DNA of 64,000 nt from Silene latifolia (GCF_048544455.1 NC_133537.1:71643634-71707633); one strand, 5' to 3'; counted from the first letter of the stretch, positions 38,682 to 50,430 are shown. The notes: generated by a model not told the origin, from the letters alone. Numbers and translations are program-made.

Positions 38682-38694
38682 GCTCTGATACCGC
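38682..38694 (-). other. Primer binding site (tRNA-iMet-like), minus strand
   Basis: The minus strand reads GCGGTATCAGAGC, one base off the iMet site. It adjoins the LTR at 38696 and fixes the element's orientation. Confidence 0.85.
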
Positions 38695-38695
38695 T

Positions 38696-40000
38696 TGTTA
38701 GAAATCTATATCTCATTACTTGACATATTCATATATGTGATGATTTAATTTAGTCATAAAATTAAACATAAATCTTATGCATGCAAACATAAATTAAAAG
38801 AGAAGAAATCATCAACCCTTACTAAGATTATTTCGGTTTCATGGGCACCAACAAGATCTCCTTCTTGTTAGTTCTTGAGCTTTCCTCATATGGATGAACA
38901 AAGATTCAAGTTTAGAATCTCTCCCAAAAGCATATACCCAAGGTAACCTCATAAAAGATTAATATTATTTGATCTAGAACAATATTAATCTTACCAAAAA
39001 TTGACCCAAAATATTGTTTTTTGCTCTCTAGTATTTCGGCCAAGAGAAGGAAAGATGATGGAGTATTTTCTCTCTCTCTAAGTTCTAGTAATATGTTAGA
39101 GAATAGAAGAATGTTACACTAGAAAAAATGTAGTGTAAAAGAGGAATGATTAAAGAAGAAACACTCTTCTTTTCTAGGTGGAAACCGAGTGGGGGGAAGA
39201 AAGGACCCAATGCATGGCCAAGATGCTCTTCACAAAAGCAATTAGGCATGCAAAGCTAGTCTTTTAGGTTAATCATCATGTTTTCCACTTAACATAATCA
39301 ACACAATTTTATCCTAAATACTCCCTCCATTTTGGTACACATACATAAAATGGATGAGTCCATTTTATTTGTGATATTATGGATGAGTCCATTTTATTTG
39401 TGATTTTGTCAATATGTCATATGTGACATATTTCTTGACATCTTATTTATAAAATGTATTTTTAACCATTAAAAATCAACATATTAATAAAATATGTCAC
39501 TTATAAAATTAACATAGTAATTCACAATTACTTGTACCAAAATGGTTTACCAATTTATAAATCACAACATCTTGTATTTATAATAAATTATTCATTTCGT
39601 TTCAATTGTTTCCGTAAACAATAATTTCATCTAAGTAATAAAATAATTCGATTACTTAGACCGTATCTTATTTAATCAAATTACAATGAGACACGTAAAT
39701 ATTACTTCCAAAATCGTCCATCAATTTTAGGTAATTTAATTAACTCGTATCGTCATACGATCAATTAAACATTCAATTAAGAGTGTTACCCTTTAGGTAT
39801 GACCTAAGGGGATCAACTGATCACCACCGTCGTACGACAGTAATGTCAAACTCTAGTCAGCCAACTATTACCGATATGTGTGGACCAGTTGACAGTAAAA
39901 TATTACTTCCCACATGTATTCTTAAAATGAGACTTAAACATGTGATCATCATGATCGATAGTTGTGATCGCATTATTGTCGGATGACACATATTCCAACA
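38696..40000 (-). repeat. 5' LTR of minus-strand copia-type element
   Basis: 1305 bp, a copy of 31261-32532. It carries an extra tandem duplication of about 33 bp at 39345-39405 (repeated 'ggatgagtccattttatttg'). Confidence 0.95.
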
Positions 40001-40115
40001 ATGGAATCACTATGTGTTTACTAATGTTCAATTTAATATGTTGGATGAGTATGTCATATGAAATGTTGGATGAATGATTGTGGTGGAATGGAGAATGTGA
40101 TGGAAAAGGTGAAGT

Positions 40116-40430
40116 TGTAACACCCCACGGTAATTGAAGAGGTCCAGTGATAGGCTTAAATGACTAGTGCTTAAAGGGATTAGAAGTACTACTCATATCA
40201 ACAAAGTGCACTTTCTTTTATGGTCATCCATGCGAAAGAACTCCAAAGTTACGCGTGCTTGACTGAGAGTAGTCTTAGGATGGGTGACCTCCTGGGAAGG
40301 TTTCCGGGATGCGCATGAGTGAGGACAAAATGCTCTATAAAGAACCCGTGTTGATCTGTGAGCCATGTACACAGCCTGGTGAGCTATCATAAGTAACCGC
40401 TCCCGACCCGGTTTGGGCCGGGGTGTTACA
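40116..40430 (+). mobile_element. Solo LTR of a Cassandra-type TRIM with 5S rRNA insert
   Basis: 315 bp, TGTAACACCCC...GGGGTGTTACA (11-bp inverted ends), flanked by an exact 5-bp target duplication GAAGT (40111-40115, 40431-40435). In the middle (about 40225-40310) is plus-sense 5S rRNA-like sequence with AACTCCAAAGTTACGCGTGC (A-box region) and GGATGGGTGACCTCCTGGGAA (C box). LTRs with embedded 5S sequence are the defining trait of Cassandra elements. Only one LTR remains, so it is a recombination product. It is nested in the chromovirus-like element. Confidence 0.92.
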
Positions 40431-41223
40431 GAAGTAGTGGTATGTGATGAAATGTTGTGAATAAGCATGTTGTATGGTGGAAGTGATTTATAATGTGGCA
40501 ATCTTAGTAACATGTGATTAGGGGATGTGATATGTTATAATAATTTGTTATTATGGAAGTTATAAAGTTAAAAGCATGCGGAGATGTGATATGTTATACT
40601 AACATCTTAGTAATATGATTTGTGGTTAAGCTACTTGTTTAATGTTAGTTCATATGCATATATGTTGGATAAAGTGTATGATGGATGATTTGGTGGAAAA
40701 AGGTGAAGTAATTTTGCATAAGAATATGATTTCATGATTTAAGCACGTTTATATGACGGAAGTGAATTTTATAATGTTGTTATGTTAGTAACATATGAAC
40801 GGGAATTTGATGTTGAATATTATGTTATTGTTTTTACGTAAAGTTATAGAATAAAAACATGCATGTAGTACATGATTGGTAAGTTGAATATTGTATGAAC
40901 ATGATTGATGTTATTTTTAGGCTTTTGTGAATAGTAACATGTGGTTAGGGATACTAGTTTTACAAGTATCGGGTCTCTTTTGGTTGCATTGTTGATGTTT
41001 AAGTTGTTTGGAAGAAAAATCAAGTAGGTATGTTGTCCGATTACAGAGAAATTATCTTTAAACTGTTATAACTTTAGATTCATATATGATTTTGATGTGA
41101 TTCCACTTGGAGGTGATAACTTGTTCTCTTACGATTCTAACGATAGGTCACACGCCCAAAATGACCAAGAAACGAGTGAGATATGACCGTTTTACGAAAA
41201 TTGGACAGTGCTGAAAACTGCGT

Positions 41224-41376
41224 AGGGTACTCGATTGAGTAGCTCTTACTCGATCGAGTGCACCTCTTGGTACTCGATCGAGTACTCCTTACTCGATCGA
41301 GTAGCCCTGGTAATTTATTATACGTGCTTCTGATCTTCACCTACTCGATCGAGTAGGTTGTACTCGATCTAGTAAC
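41224..41376. repeat. TACTCGATCGAGTA palindrome array inside element
   Basis: Six copies of ACTCGATCGAGT or one-base variants, at 41227, 41248, 41272, 41290, 41342 and 41360 (approximate). It is the same motif as in both LTRs of the host element, but in the internal region. Confidence 0.9.
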
Positions 41377-44300
41377 CTCTGTTTTGGGTCATATGCTTAT
41401 CTTTTTACCTCGTCACATATCGTATTTAATTGAAAGGTGTTCCATTGCTCCTTTATGCATATTTTTACATATGTGTTGGTCTTGATGCGTAAGTTACCCA
41501 ATCTTATGATGTAAGAGTAGCACCTTATGATGGGTATGAGTTTGGTGGGGAGGACATGAGTTATATGTGGTTTTGATGGATAGTGGAAAAAGGAAAGGGA
41601 AGATTAATGAGCTTTATTGAGGCATGAAGCATGTTTTGTGAGACGTGGTGAGTGATATGATTGCGAGTTTCGGTAATGTAAGGTAAGTGTATATGGGCGA
41701 GGGGTGATGTAAGTTTAAGGAACGTGAGAATGAAAAGGTTGAGATGAGGGATGCGAATAGTGGCAAATTGGGATGTGTAAGGATTTATGGATGGAGATGG
41801 ATAGGATTGTGTTGGTTAAGGATATATGTGATGGAAGGTCGTTATAGAGGGATGGAAACGAATGGTGTATAGTGAGATCGAGTTATGTCGTGATGTGTAG
41901 GTAGTGGACGAGTTTGGGAATTTTTATCATCAAGAGGTGAAACCAGTGTGTGATTTCCTTTGGCAATTAACGGTATGAAATGAATTTTGGTTTCTAGAGG
42001 CAAAAAAAAAGGAGATGCAATTAATTGAAGAGTAAACGTTGATAGTGTGAACTGATTGGTGGCAAGTGTGAGTGAGTAACATGATGAGAGAGGGTCCATG
42101 GTAAGGAAAGAGTGAGAAGGTAACGACATGAATTAGTGGATTTTGAGTTTTGAAGCAATGAGAAGGTAACCAGAGCAATAAAGAGTTGGGTAGTAGGAAT
42201 AAGGAGTTCAATTGTTAATTGATTTTGTCGAGTGGAAAAGGAAAAGAATGAGGGGAATAAACTAAGAGAATGTCGACCGAAGTTATGCGATATGGAAGTA
42301 AGGAATCGTCCAGATGTAGGATACTATCATGAGGGTGTGAGTTAATGGTTATATAGGAATTTCAGGACGACATGTTAGGCATGAGTTTCGAGGAATTAAG
42401 GGAGTAAGAAGTTGGTAGAGTATCTGCACGATATGAGATTTTGGTGGAGAGTTAGGTGACGATACAATTAAGGATAGAATTGTAAAGAATGTTGAGGTAA
42501 ATTTTGTTGATAGATTTGATGCTCGTTATTTGGGATGATAACCGTGGATAGGAAAGGAACTGTTATATTTAGAGGTGAGTGTAAGAGATTTATTATACGA
42601 ACAATGGTGGTGTTGTGGTGGTGTCACTAGTGGTTAAGGGTGATGATTAATAGAAAAGGGTAGTCATCTTAAAGAGGTTGATTTTGTAGAGGCCGGATTT
42701 ATATGTATGGTTGTGATGGAGTATAAGATGTGGTTATAGAAAACGATTGCTAGTAGTTCGGTATTAATGATGTGAGTACTTTTGTCAAGGGGTGATAGAT
42801 ATGCGAATGGGAGAATGTGCTATGAAGGGCATGCGAGTTAAGCTCGGGCGAGAGATAACCTTTATCAAGTGGTAACTTACGTGATCAGGATTGACTAGTT
42901 AGATGTGATTACGGGTCTATGATGTGTGTTAATGTTCTTGTGAGGTTCTGAGCTCACGAGTAGTGGTATGGTGTGATAGTTATAAAGTCATTATCTGAGT
43001 GTTCCGCGTCATATGTTGTGTATGGTAACCTAATAGGATGATATTCAAAAGTGATAGTTTGGGTGATCTGGAAGGGCTAGTTATACTTGTATGTGTATTC
43101 ATGATATATGTAAGTGATAGTGTGAGGTTCTTACCTCATGAGTAATAGTATGGATGATATTCATAAGGTTATTATCGGTTTATTCCATGTAATATGTTGC
43201 GTTGTGATCTAGTAAAGCAGTTTTACGGAAGTTTTCTAGTCAAGAAAGTTATACTGAGTTAGTGTTTATGGGATTGTATAAGTTTCGATGACTATGGATG
43301 TGGTTGTTGTGCCTCGGGTGGCGATCCGGGCATGGTACTTCGTGTTGTGATGCGGGTACTTTCGCGTTGCGGTGCGGCTGTTGGTGGAGGTGTTGCGATG
43401 CCGTCATCGGTTGCGGTGGAGTAGACGGGATATTTATGAGACGAGTGTTCAAAAGTGTATACCACTTATATAGACTGTTGTTTTGTTTATTGATGTTTCT
43501 TACTAGTGTCGGCTTGGGAGTGAGGGTAGAGTATGATATGAAAGAGAGTTGGGTATGTTTCCGTTGTTGTCATGGTATAGTAATATTCTGTTAATGGGAC
43601 ACAGTTGTAAGAAGTTGTTAGAGTACTTTTGATCTTGTTTTAGATGAGGCATTGGTGGACATAGTTGTGGTAAGAAAATTGTGGAACATGTATGGTATTG
43701 AACTGGAAACTACAGGTGGTTTATAACCTTTTATTGGGGTAAGGAGTACGGAGTGTTGGGACTTAGTATCATGTTAAGTTATGGGTGAGTTTTGTGGTAA
43801 TAAAAGAAAAGAACTTAAGAAGCTAATATGAGTGTGTGTAACAATTGTGGATCGTAAGTTATGATCGTGGAGATGAGTGCATATATATAGAAGTATGTCA
43901 TTTTATGGTAATGTTGAAGAGTTGGTGTAGTGGTTTTGCTGAGGTTTTTATGGTATTGGTTAGATGGAGTGCGGAATAATTTGAGGTATGAGAACTGTTA
44001 GAGAAAGAGAGCCCTGGATATAGGAATGGTTGTAGGTTTTGAGGTTATAGTCGGTTATCGTTGACATGCGGTGGTGATGAGGAATATGGGCAGTATAGCA
44101 AAGGATCTAGTATTAGTGGATTACGAGGACGGAACATTTATCATAAGAGGAGTAGGATGCGACAAAGAGAGTTTGATGGTTGTACATGTTGCGGTATAAT
44201 TGGAAGTTTGAGTGTTGGTGTAGAATAAAGGATGGATTTGTGTTGCGGTTGATTTTATTAAAGGTCATGGCCGTGCTTATAATAGTATGATGTTTAGGAG

Positions 44301-44661
44301 GGTGAGTAAACTTCGATAGTGTTAACAGTTTGGGCGATGATGTTTATGTGTATGAGTAAACTTCGAGGACGAAGTTCATTTTTAGGGTGGTAGAATGTAA
44401 CATTCCGTTTGGTGGTTGATCTCGTTAGGTGGATTATCTTGATATTGGATTTGCTAGTAAGTAATATGTTAGTGAGACGGAGCCTTGTGTGGCGTTTATG
44501 AATGGCATTCGGTAGTGTATGGAGTTAGTGTCGGGAGGCTATAATATAGTTGATACGATATCGTGAGCTATGTTGTGGAGGAAGGCATAGTTGATGGAGT
44601 TAGTGTTAGGAATTCATGTTTTATATGTTGAGTTTGAACTTCGGGGAAGAAGTTCATTTTT

Positions 44662-44675
44662 AAGGAGGGAAGAGA
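44662..44675 (+). other. Polypurine tract of chromovirus-like element
   Basis: AAGGAGGGAAGAGA immediately before the 3' LTR. Confidence 0.85.
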
Positions 44676-44676
44676 C

Positions 44677-46045
44677 TGTAATACTATGGATTTATGAGCT
44701 ATTGGGTACTCTATCGAGTAAGGCTTACTCTGTCGAGTAAGTGAGTTTTGCATACGAAACAGTGTTCTGTTTGATGGGTAATCGATCGAGTAGAGGGCAC
44801 TCGATCGAGTAAGTCACTTACTCGATCGGGTAAGTTGGTTTTACGGGTTATTTTGCCGGGTTTTGATAGCAACGCGAGAAAGATATATAAACACCTTTCG
44901 TCAGTTTCTTTTCACTTTTTACCCTATTCTAAACTTCACAAAGATAAAACAAAGTTACGTTGCTTTTCTCTTTCGCATTGCGATCAAATCCCAAGGCTTG
45001 TGTTGTCGGAATCCAGAGTCCTTTAAATCGTTGAGACCGTCGCATTGTGGGTAAGATCCTAGTAACATTTTTGTATTGTTTCGTTGATTTTGGTTGAAAC
45101 CCTAATTGGGTAATTTGGGGGTTTTGTGAGTATTTTGATAGTTGATGGTGATTTTATGATTGTATGATTGATAGGAGGTGATTCCGTAGAGGAACATTTC
45201 TGGTTCGCTGTTGTGACGATATTGGTGATTGCATTTCCAGGTAGGATTTTCCTACTCAATTATTGGTTACATGTATATTAGATGGTTGGTTGATTGTTGG
45301 TGGTTAATTGATGTTGTTGATCTATATCGTGTTAAATTGGTAATTGTTGTTGTAGTAGTTGGTTGGTTGTGTTTGTTTGTGGTTCGCGAGGTGCGCCATC
45401 GGCTGAGTGGAGTCACTTGCGGGAGTGGCTTCACGCCCTTGATTCGCCCCTTGTGGAACCCGCCACAAGAGGGGATGTGCACATTAAGGAACATGGGTTT
45501 GCGCTCGGTATTGATGAACGGGGCTTAGGTGGGAACGGCTGCGGTCCCCCACTTGCGGTGAGGATTACTGGTTGCGGCCGTAATCTGGCAGGACTAGACC
45601 TTTAGGCTAGTCAGGTGATTGGTGATGTGACGGTGTTGGAGAATTGTGTGTATTGTTGTTGTATTATCTTATATTGTGTAAGCAGTAACTGACCCCGTTT
45701 AATTGTTTTAAAAACTACGGTGAATCATTCGGGGATGGTGAGCAGTTATTGAGCAGGTATGATTTGGATGCGCGAGGGATTAGCTGGGCATGAGTCTTCA
45801 CGAGTCTATTAGATGTCTTCCGCTGTGTTATCGAACTGTATACTTTCTTTAGTTGGTTTTTGGATTTGGAACAGTTGTATCATACTTTACAGTCTTTAGA
45901 TTCTGATGTATTCACTTAAACTATTTATTTAAAGTACGTTCTTTTATGGTCTATTTGATATTCGTTGCCTCGGGTAACCGAGATGGTAGCACTCTCATGC
46001 ATTAGATGGTCTTGGTAAGGCACCTTGGTGTATGGGGGTGTTATA
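44677..46045 (+). repeat. Chromovirus-like 3' LTR
   Basis: 1369 bp, a copy of 29685-31081, with one palindrome unit fewer (array at 44703-44835). It is followed by the ATAGT target duplication. Confidence 0.95.
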
Positions 46046-46223
46046 ATAGTATTAACCGCAAGAGTAGTAGTAAATATGTCTCTTAATTTGTTGATATATT
46101 TTAACATTTCAGTATAAATAGTAAACGTATGAGTTAAACAAGTCTAACGTAGTTTTATTTCCTAGAAAATAAAATTTGACAATAAATAGAAGTAGCCCGG
46201 ACGGGACCGGACACCAAACCTAG
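46046..46223 (+). mobile_element. Helitron, 3' end (right part of split copy)
   Basis: Continues 29041-29684. It ends with the GC-rich hairpin region AGCCCGGACGGGACCGG and terminal CTAG (46220-46223) followed by T, the normal Helitron 3' end and insertion context. Confidence 0.7.
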
Positions 46224-46820
46224 TAATAACTCAAGATCTAAACCAATCAAGCAAAATAAAAAAGTGTAAGAGAAATATTATATTGAACTTCTTGCTACCT
46301 ACATAAATCTTCTTTATTAGTTAATAAAAAACATATAGCTTGATAAATAATCAATAACATGGCAAAAATAAGACCTTCATAAATCACAAGTCAAAGGCAA
46401 GTACAATGATAATATCATTGTCCCTTGTTTGAGATGTTGTACTTGTGCTTTCTTTAGTGAAGTTGTCTATAATCTTAGAATACCAAGGTCCCAATAATTT
46501 TTTTTGTTGCTAGCCCTTTCAATTTAAAGAACACTACAAACTAATTAAACTAATTACACTGAGAATATCATACTCGTTATAAGATGAAAGATTTTTCTAA
46601 CGTGTGCCCAAGGACGCATGTTATGATGTTAATTAGAGAAGGATTTGCAAGAATATTTCTCTAAGTATGGTAATTATGAGTTCATATTTCAAATTTTCAT
46701 GATATATTCTTGCAAATCCTTCTCTAATTGGCATCTTAAAGGGCATACTCTAAAAAAAACTTAATATAAAAGACTCATAAACTAACATATATCGGGAAAA
46801 TGATTCTGTTATCAATCAAT

Positions 46821-46825
<5 letters not shown>
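46224..46825. other. Intergenic stretch with a small inverted-repeat element
   Basis: No gene seen. At about 46600-46755 lies a MITE-like element. 'attagagaaggatttgcaag' (46631) recurs inverted at about 46708-46727, with further inverted matches outside it ('gtgtgccc' against 'gggcatac'). Confidence 0.55.

Positions 46826-46893
<68 letters not shown>
46826..46893. repeat. (AT)n array, left of endogenous virus
   Basis: About 34 AT units ending exactly at the left end of the caulimovirid. Confidence 0.95.
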
Positions 46894-46895
<2 letters not shown>

Positions 46896-46935
46896 CCTAT
46901 CTGGCTGGATATTGGTGTATGCTGAGCTCCCTTTG

Positions 46936-46948
46936 TGGTACAAGAGCC
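46936..46948 (+). other. Caulimovirid primer site (iMet-like)
   Basis: TGGTACAAGAGCC, close to the TGGTATCAGAGCC site used by caulimovirids and followed by ATGG as in that family. It is 43 nt from the left end. Confidence 0.7.
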
Positions 46949-47129
46949 ATGGTGGAAATAATTAATTGGAATAGTTAGATATAGTTCAACACAATGTTGC
47001 TCTAACCTTTATGAGTATAGTTAAACACTTTCTTGGCAATAAAACCACTGTTAAAAACAGTATTAGTCACGAGGTTGATATACCTCAAGATCTGGATTTA
47101 CTTAATAAATGGACTATTCCTAGAGTAAG

Positions 47130-48130
47130 TGCTAAAACAATTTATAATAGGCACCTTTGAAAAGTTGGGTTTAAAACAGATAGTCAAAACTACAGAAGAA
47201 GCAGTCTCACTTAATAATGAAGAGATGTTCCTACAATTACTAAACAACCATGATTTAGAACCTTATAAAAAGTCAGATCACAAATTTATTCATATTGGCC
47301 TGGTTCAAGTGGCTTTTAAACCACTAACCTTAGAAGGCCTACCTGAGAGCTTTATAGCAGCTCTAAGAGATGGAAGAAATTTGGATTGGAAAAAATCAAT
47401 CATGGGTATCAGAAAATCAAGTCTGGCTCATGGACCAGTTTATTTTGATGTCTATCCAAATTTAACACTATCTTTAAGTGATGATAATATACTAGATGCG
47501 TTAACAATGAACGTTAAAACACATAGTTATAACTATGCTCAAGGATCTGAAATTATTTGTATATGTTATAGAATATATTTTAAACCTTTATATACTCTGA
47601 ACCCTTGTTGTAAATTGGCTGATAAACCAATTAATGAAACCATTGTCATAGAAACTAATTTTGATAAGTCTGATATAACGACCAGAAGAAGGATTAAATG
47701 GGAAGAAATATCCTTTACTGAAAATTGGAAAATTGAAAGGGCTATGACACCTAAACCTGTTATTTACACAGATCTTTTAGATGTAACACAGGCAGGTGAT
47801 GGATCCGTTATTCTAAACTTTGGTAATAATCAAACTAATAGATTGCTAAGAAGAACTAGTAACAGCCCTTCTAGGCTTACTAGGTATAATTCTGCGAGAT
47901 CTTATATATCTCCATGTGACTATATACTAGATCACCCAAGTACATCTAGACACTCAACTTCTCAAATAAGAGAAGAAATTAGAGATGATGATTCATCTCT
48001 TGATGATCCTAAGGAACCTAGAATGGATGAATTTAAACTCCATAGAGATAACATATTAAGGGGACATTCTAATGAAGAGAATGTTGAGACTATGTCTCAA
48101 ATGAGTTTTAGTTTTGGTAATGGATAGAAA
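47130..48130 (+). pseudogene. Caulimovirid movement protein region (fossil)
   Basis: 30K-superfamily movement protein, which in the virus lets the genome pass plasmodesmata. Recognised blocks include LVQVAFKPLTLEGLPESFIA, AALRDGRNLDWKKSIMG and LAHGPVYFDVYPNLTLSLSD, with a serine-rich tail. It comes first after the primer site, as in caulimovirids. Belongs to the broken element 46894-54567. Confidence 0.8.
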
Positions 48131-48730
48131 AACTTCTATAATAGATTTTAGTTTCGGATCTGAAGCTAGATATGAGATTAAAGAAGAATTTAAGCTACCC
48201 AGATGGGAGATTTTTAGGACATGGTTCCTAAAAAATTTTGATGATAATAAAAAAGCAATTATACAAAAGGAATTTTATGACTTTTGTACTTTTCATAACC
48301 AAATTACATATGTTGTACCTTCGTTTTGTGCTACGTATGTAGAACAATACATTTCTGTTTTAGAAAGAAATTATATTTTGTCTAATGGAGACGAGTTAAA
48401 TGATATTTACCCTCCTTTACAATCTTTTAGGATGGAAAATTGTAATTTTATTGCTCTGGCAAAATTATTTGACAATAAAGATACTGTTATGACAGCTTTT
48501 CCTCTAAATGTTTTAATACAACAACAAAAATATTCTAATCTATTTTTAAAAATAGTAGGGGAACAAATTGGTTCTCTACATGAAAAAATAGATAATATCA
48601 TTTCTCTCTTAAATAAAAGAACTACGTCTGAAGGAGACATTTCTTCGTCAACTTCTTATTCATCTTCTTCAACTGTTAGTATCCAAGGTCCTCCTGAAAT
48701 CAAGGACTTCGTGTTAAAATAAAAGCCATA
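48110..48730 (+). pseudogene. Caulimovirid small coding block of unknown function (fossil)
   Basis: About 200 residues between the movement and coat protein regions. The N-terminal part has LPRWEIFRTWFLKNF. The C-terminal part has a possible short helix (GEQIGSLHEKIDNIISLLNK) and then a serine-rich tail. No family recognised with confidence. By position it could be part of the movement/coat polyprotein. Confidence 0.5.
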
Positions 48731-48989
48731 ATGGGAGACCAAATTAACAGAACAAGTAAAATTAAGCGAACAAGTTCAAAATTTTCTTAGAGAAAAAATG
48801 GAAAGTTTATCTTTAAAAACTCTTAGTGACGATTTTACTAGTCATTTTTATAACAACCCTGACCACAAGGAGGTCATAAAGGATGAGTTCAATAAACTTG
48901 ATACAAAGTGGGCTGATAAACCTACTCGGAGATTGTATTTCGCAATCGTCCTTCCCCATAGATGTTCTTCATGAAGAACAAGAATACGA

Positions 48990-50430
48990 TTGAATAATAG
49001 TTACAGTGGTAAATGTATCTATGAATGGAATATCGATGGTTATACTGATAAACAAATTTATAATCAAATTTATAGAATGCTCATGTATTCAACAATTTGC
49101 AAAAGTTCTGGTAATACTGATGTCAATATAGCCAAGATGATAGCTGCAGGATTCACTGGCCAACTTAAAGGTTGGTGGGACAATTATTTATCTTCCACAG
49201 GAAGGAATGCTATTCTTAGCACTACAACCAATGTTGATGGTAAAGAAAAAGAAAACGCAGTTTATACACTAGCCATAAATATTGTTGAACACTTTACTGG
49301 AAGATATTCTGATAATCATGAAAATATCAGAACTTTATTACAGAATCTTAGGTGTAAAACACTTACGACTTTAGGTGGTATAAAGATACTTTCCTTAGCG
49401 GGGTTATGGAACTCCCGAATCTAATAGTACCCATTGGAAAGCTAAATTTGTGGATGGTTTACCCAATTTATTTCTTGAAAAAGTTAAAAAAATCCCTCGG
49501 AGGTAATATGACCTCTATTCCTTATGATAGTTATACTTATGGTAAACTTATAGGCACTTGTACCCAAGAAGGCTTGAATCTCTGTAATGAGATCAAATTA
49601 AATCAACAGTTAAAACGCCAGAATTTGATTGAAAGAAACCAACTAGGTGAATTTTGTAACCAATTTGGCATGGATGTGCCAGTTTCTTTCCATAAGAAGA
49701 AAAAACATTTTAATAATTCTTACAATACTTATAAAAAAAGAAAAAAGAGATATTACTCTAAAGACAAATTTGGATAAAAAAAGGTGAAAGAAAAGCCTTT
49801 AGAAAATCTTATAAGAAAAATAAAAAATTAGACAGACAGGTTGTCTGTTATAAATGCAATAAGATTGGCCACTTTGCTAAAAACTGTTGGACCAAAAATA
49901 AAATTGCTAGTCTTGATATTGATAATGGAATAAAAGACGAGTTATACAAACTTTTCCTAGTTTCTGATATTGAATTTGACGAATCTAGTTCCAGCTCTGA
50001 TAATGAGGTTAAGATTATGGATAATGATTCTTATCTCTCTGAATCTGAAAGCTCAGAATGTGAACCTTGTTTAAAGGGTGAATCTTGTAACAAAAATAAC
50101 ATTAATAATCATGATTACTATAATCTAGTATCTCAGTTTCAAGAAAATCAGATAAATGTTCTTGATAATAATCAATGGGTTGAATTACTTAGAACCATCA
50201 AAGACCCTGAAATGAGGTCTAAGATAATAGATCAAATAGGTAATGAACCTAGTACTTCTAATACTGAGATTAGTCTTCGTACGGAAACAGATTATAAAGA
50301 ACCTTATACTATGTCTGAAGTTTATAATATTTTAAAAACACGACAAATAAATTCTCACCCTACTTCTTTAAAAGATATTTTATCTGAAATTGAAAATTTT
50401 AAACTAGAAATAAAAATTTAAAGAAGGAGT
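48990..50430 (+). pseudogene. Caulimovirid coat protein region with zinc knuckle (fossil)
   Basis: Gag-like coat protein. A core with DKQIYNQIYRMLMYSTICKS and AGFTGQLKGWWDNYLSSTG is followed by a basic stretch and the zinc knuckle CYKCNKIGHFAKNC near 49848-49889. Then comes an acidic, serine-rich tail. The order is typical of caulimovirids. Broken, as the rest of the element. Confidence 0.8.

Larger units (their letters stand above)
31261..40000 (-). mobile_element. Copia-type LTR element, minus strand, no intact coding
   Basis: Fossil 8.74-kb element nested in the chromovirus-like one. Its LTRs are 38696-40000 (5') and 31261-32532 (3'). It has an exact 5-bp target duplication ATGGA (31256-31260, 40001-40005), a minus-strand iMet-type primer site at 38682-38694 and a polypurine tract at 32533-32545. 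LTR difference is about 2% by eye apart from a 33-bp tandem duplication in one LTR, so the insertion is fairly recent. Yet the 6.1-kb interior shows no recognisable gag or pol. It was probably a non-coding copy mobilised by a relative, or is too decayed to read. Confidence 0.9.
40436..44676 (+). other. Interior of chromovirus-like element, no gene recognised
   Basis: No supported frame. It contains a second TACTCGATCGAGTA array (41224-41376) and a diverged direct repeat of about 130 bp (near 42945 and 43118, 'gtgaggttct...agtggtatgg'). It also has a doubled 3'-end phrase 'gaagttcattttta' (44370, 44649). It is strongly purine-biased on the plus strand. Confidence 0.6.
29685..46045 (+). mobile_element. 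Chromovirus-like Ty3/gypsy element, gutted and nested
   Basis: Fossil element with LTRs 29685-31081 and 44677-46045. It has an exact 5-bp target duplication ATAGT (29680-29684, 46046-46050), a tRNA-iMet primer site and a polypurine tract. Apart from two later insertions (31261-40000, 40116-40430), its own internal sequence is about 4.5 kb with no recognisable gag or pol. It is either a large non-coding derivative or decayed past recognition. LTR difference is about 3-5% by eye plus one array-unit indel, so it is older than the copia elements here. Chromovirus assignment rests on LTR style and on the 'cttcgaggacgaagttc' phrase before the polypurine tract. Confidence 0.9.

Noticed and set aside
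40225-40310. A functional 5S rRNA gene
   Set aside because: It is diverged, lacks complete outer stems, is flanked by LTR ends with target duplications and is not in a 5S tandem array.
43298-43594. GC-rich frame of 98 residues with an opposing frame
   Set aside because: No domain is recognised. It lies in the non-coding interior of the chromovirus-like element, and composition explains the open frame.
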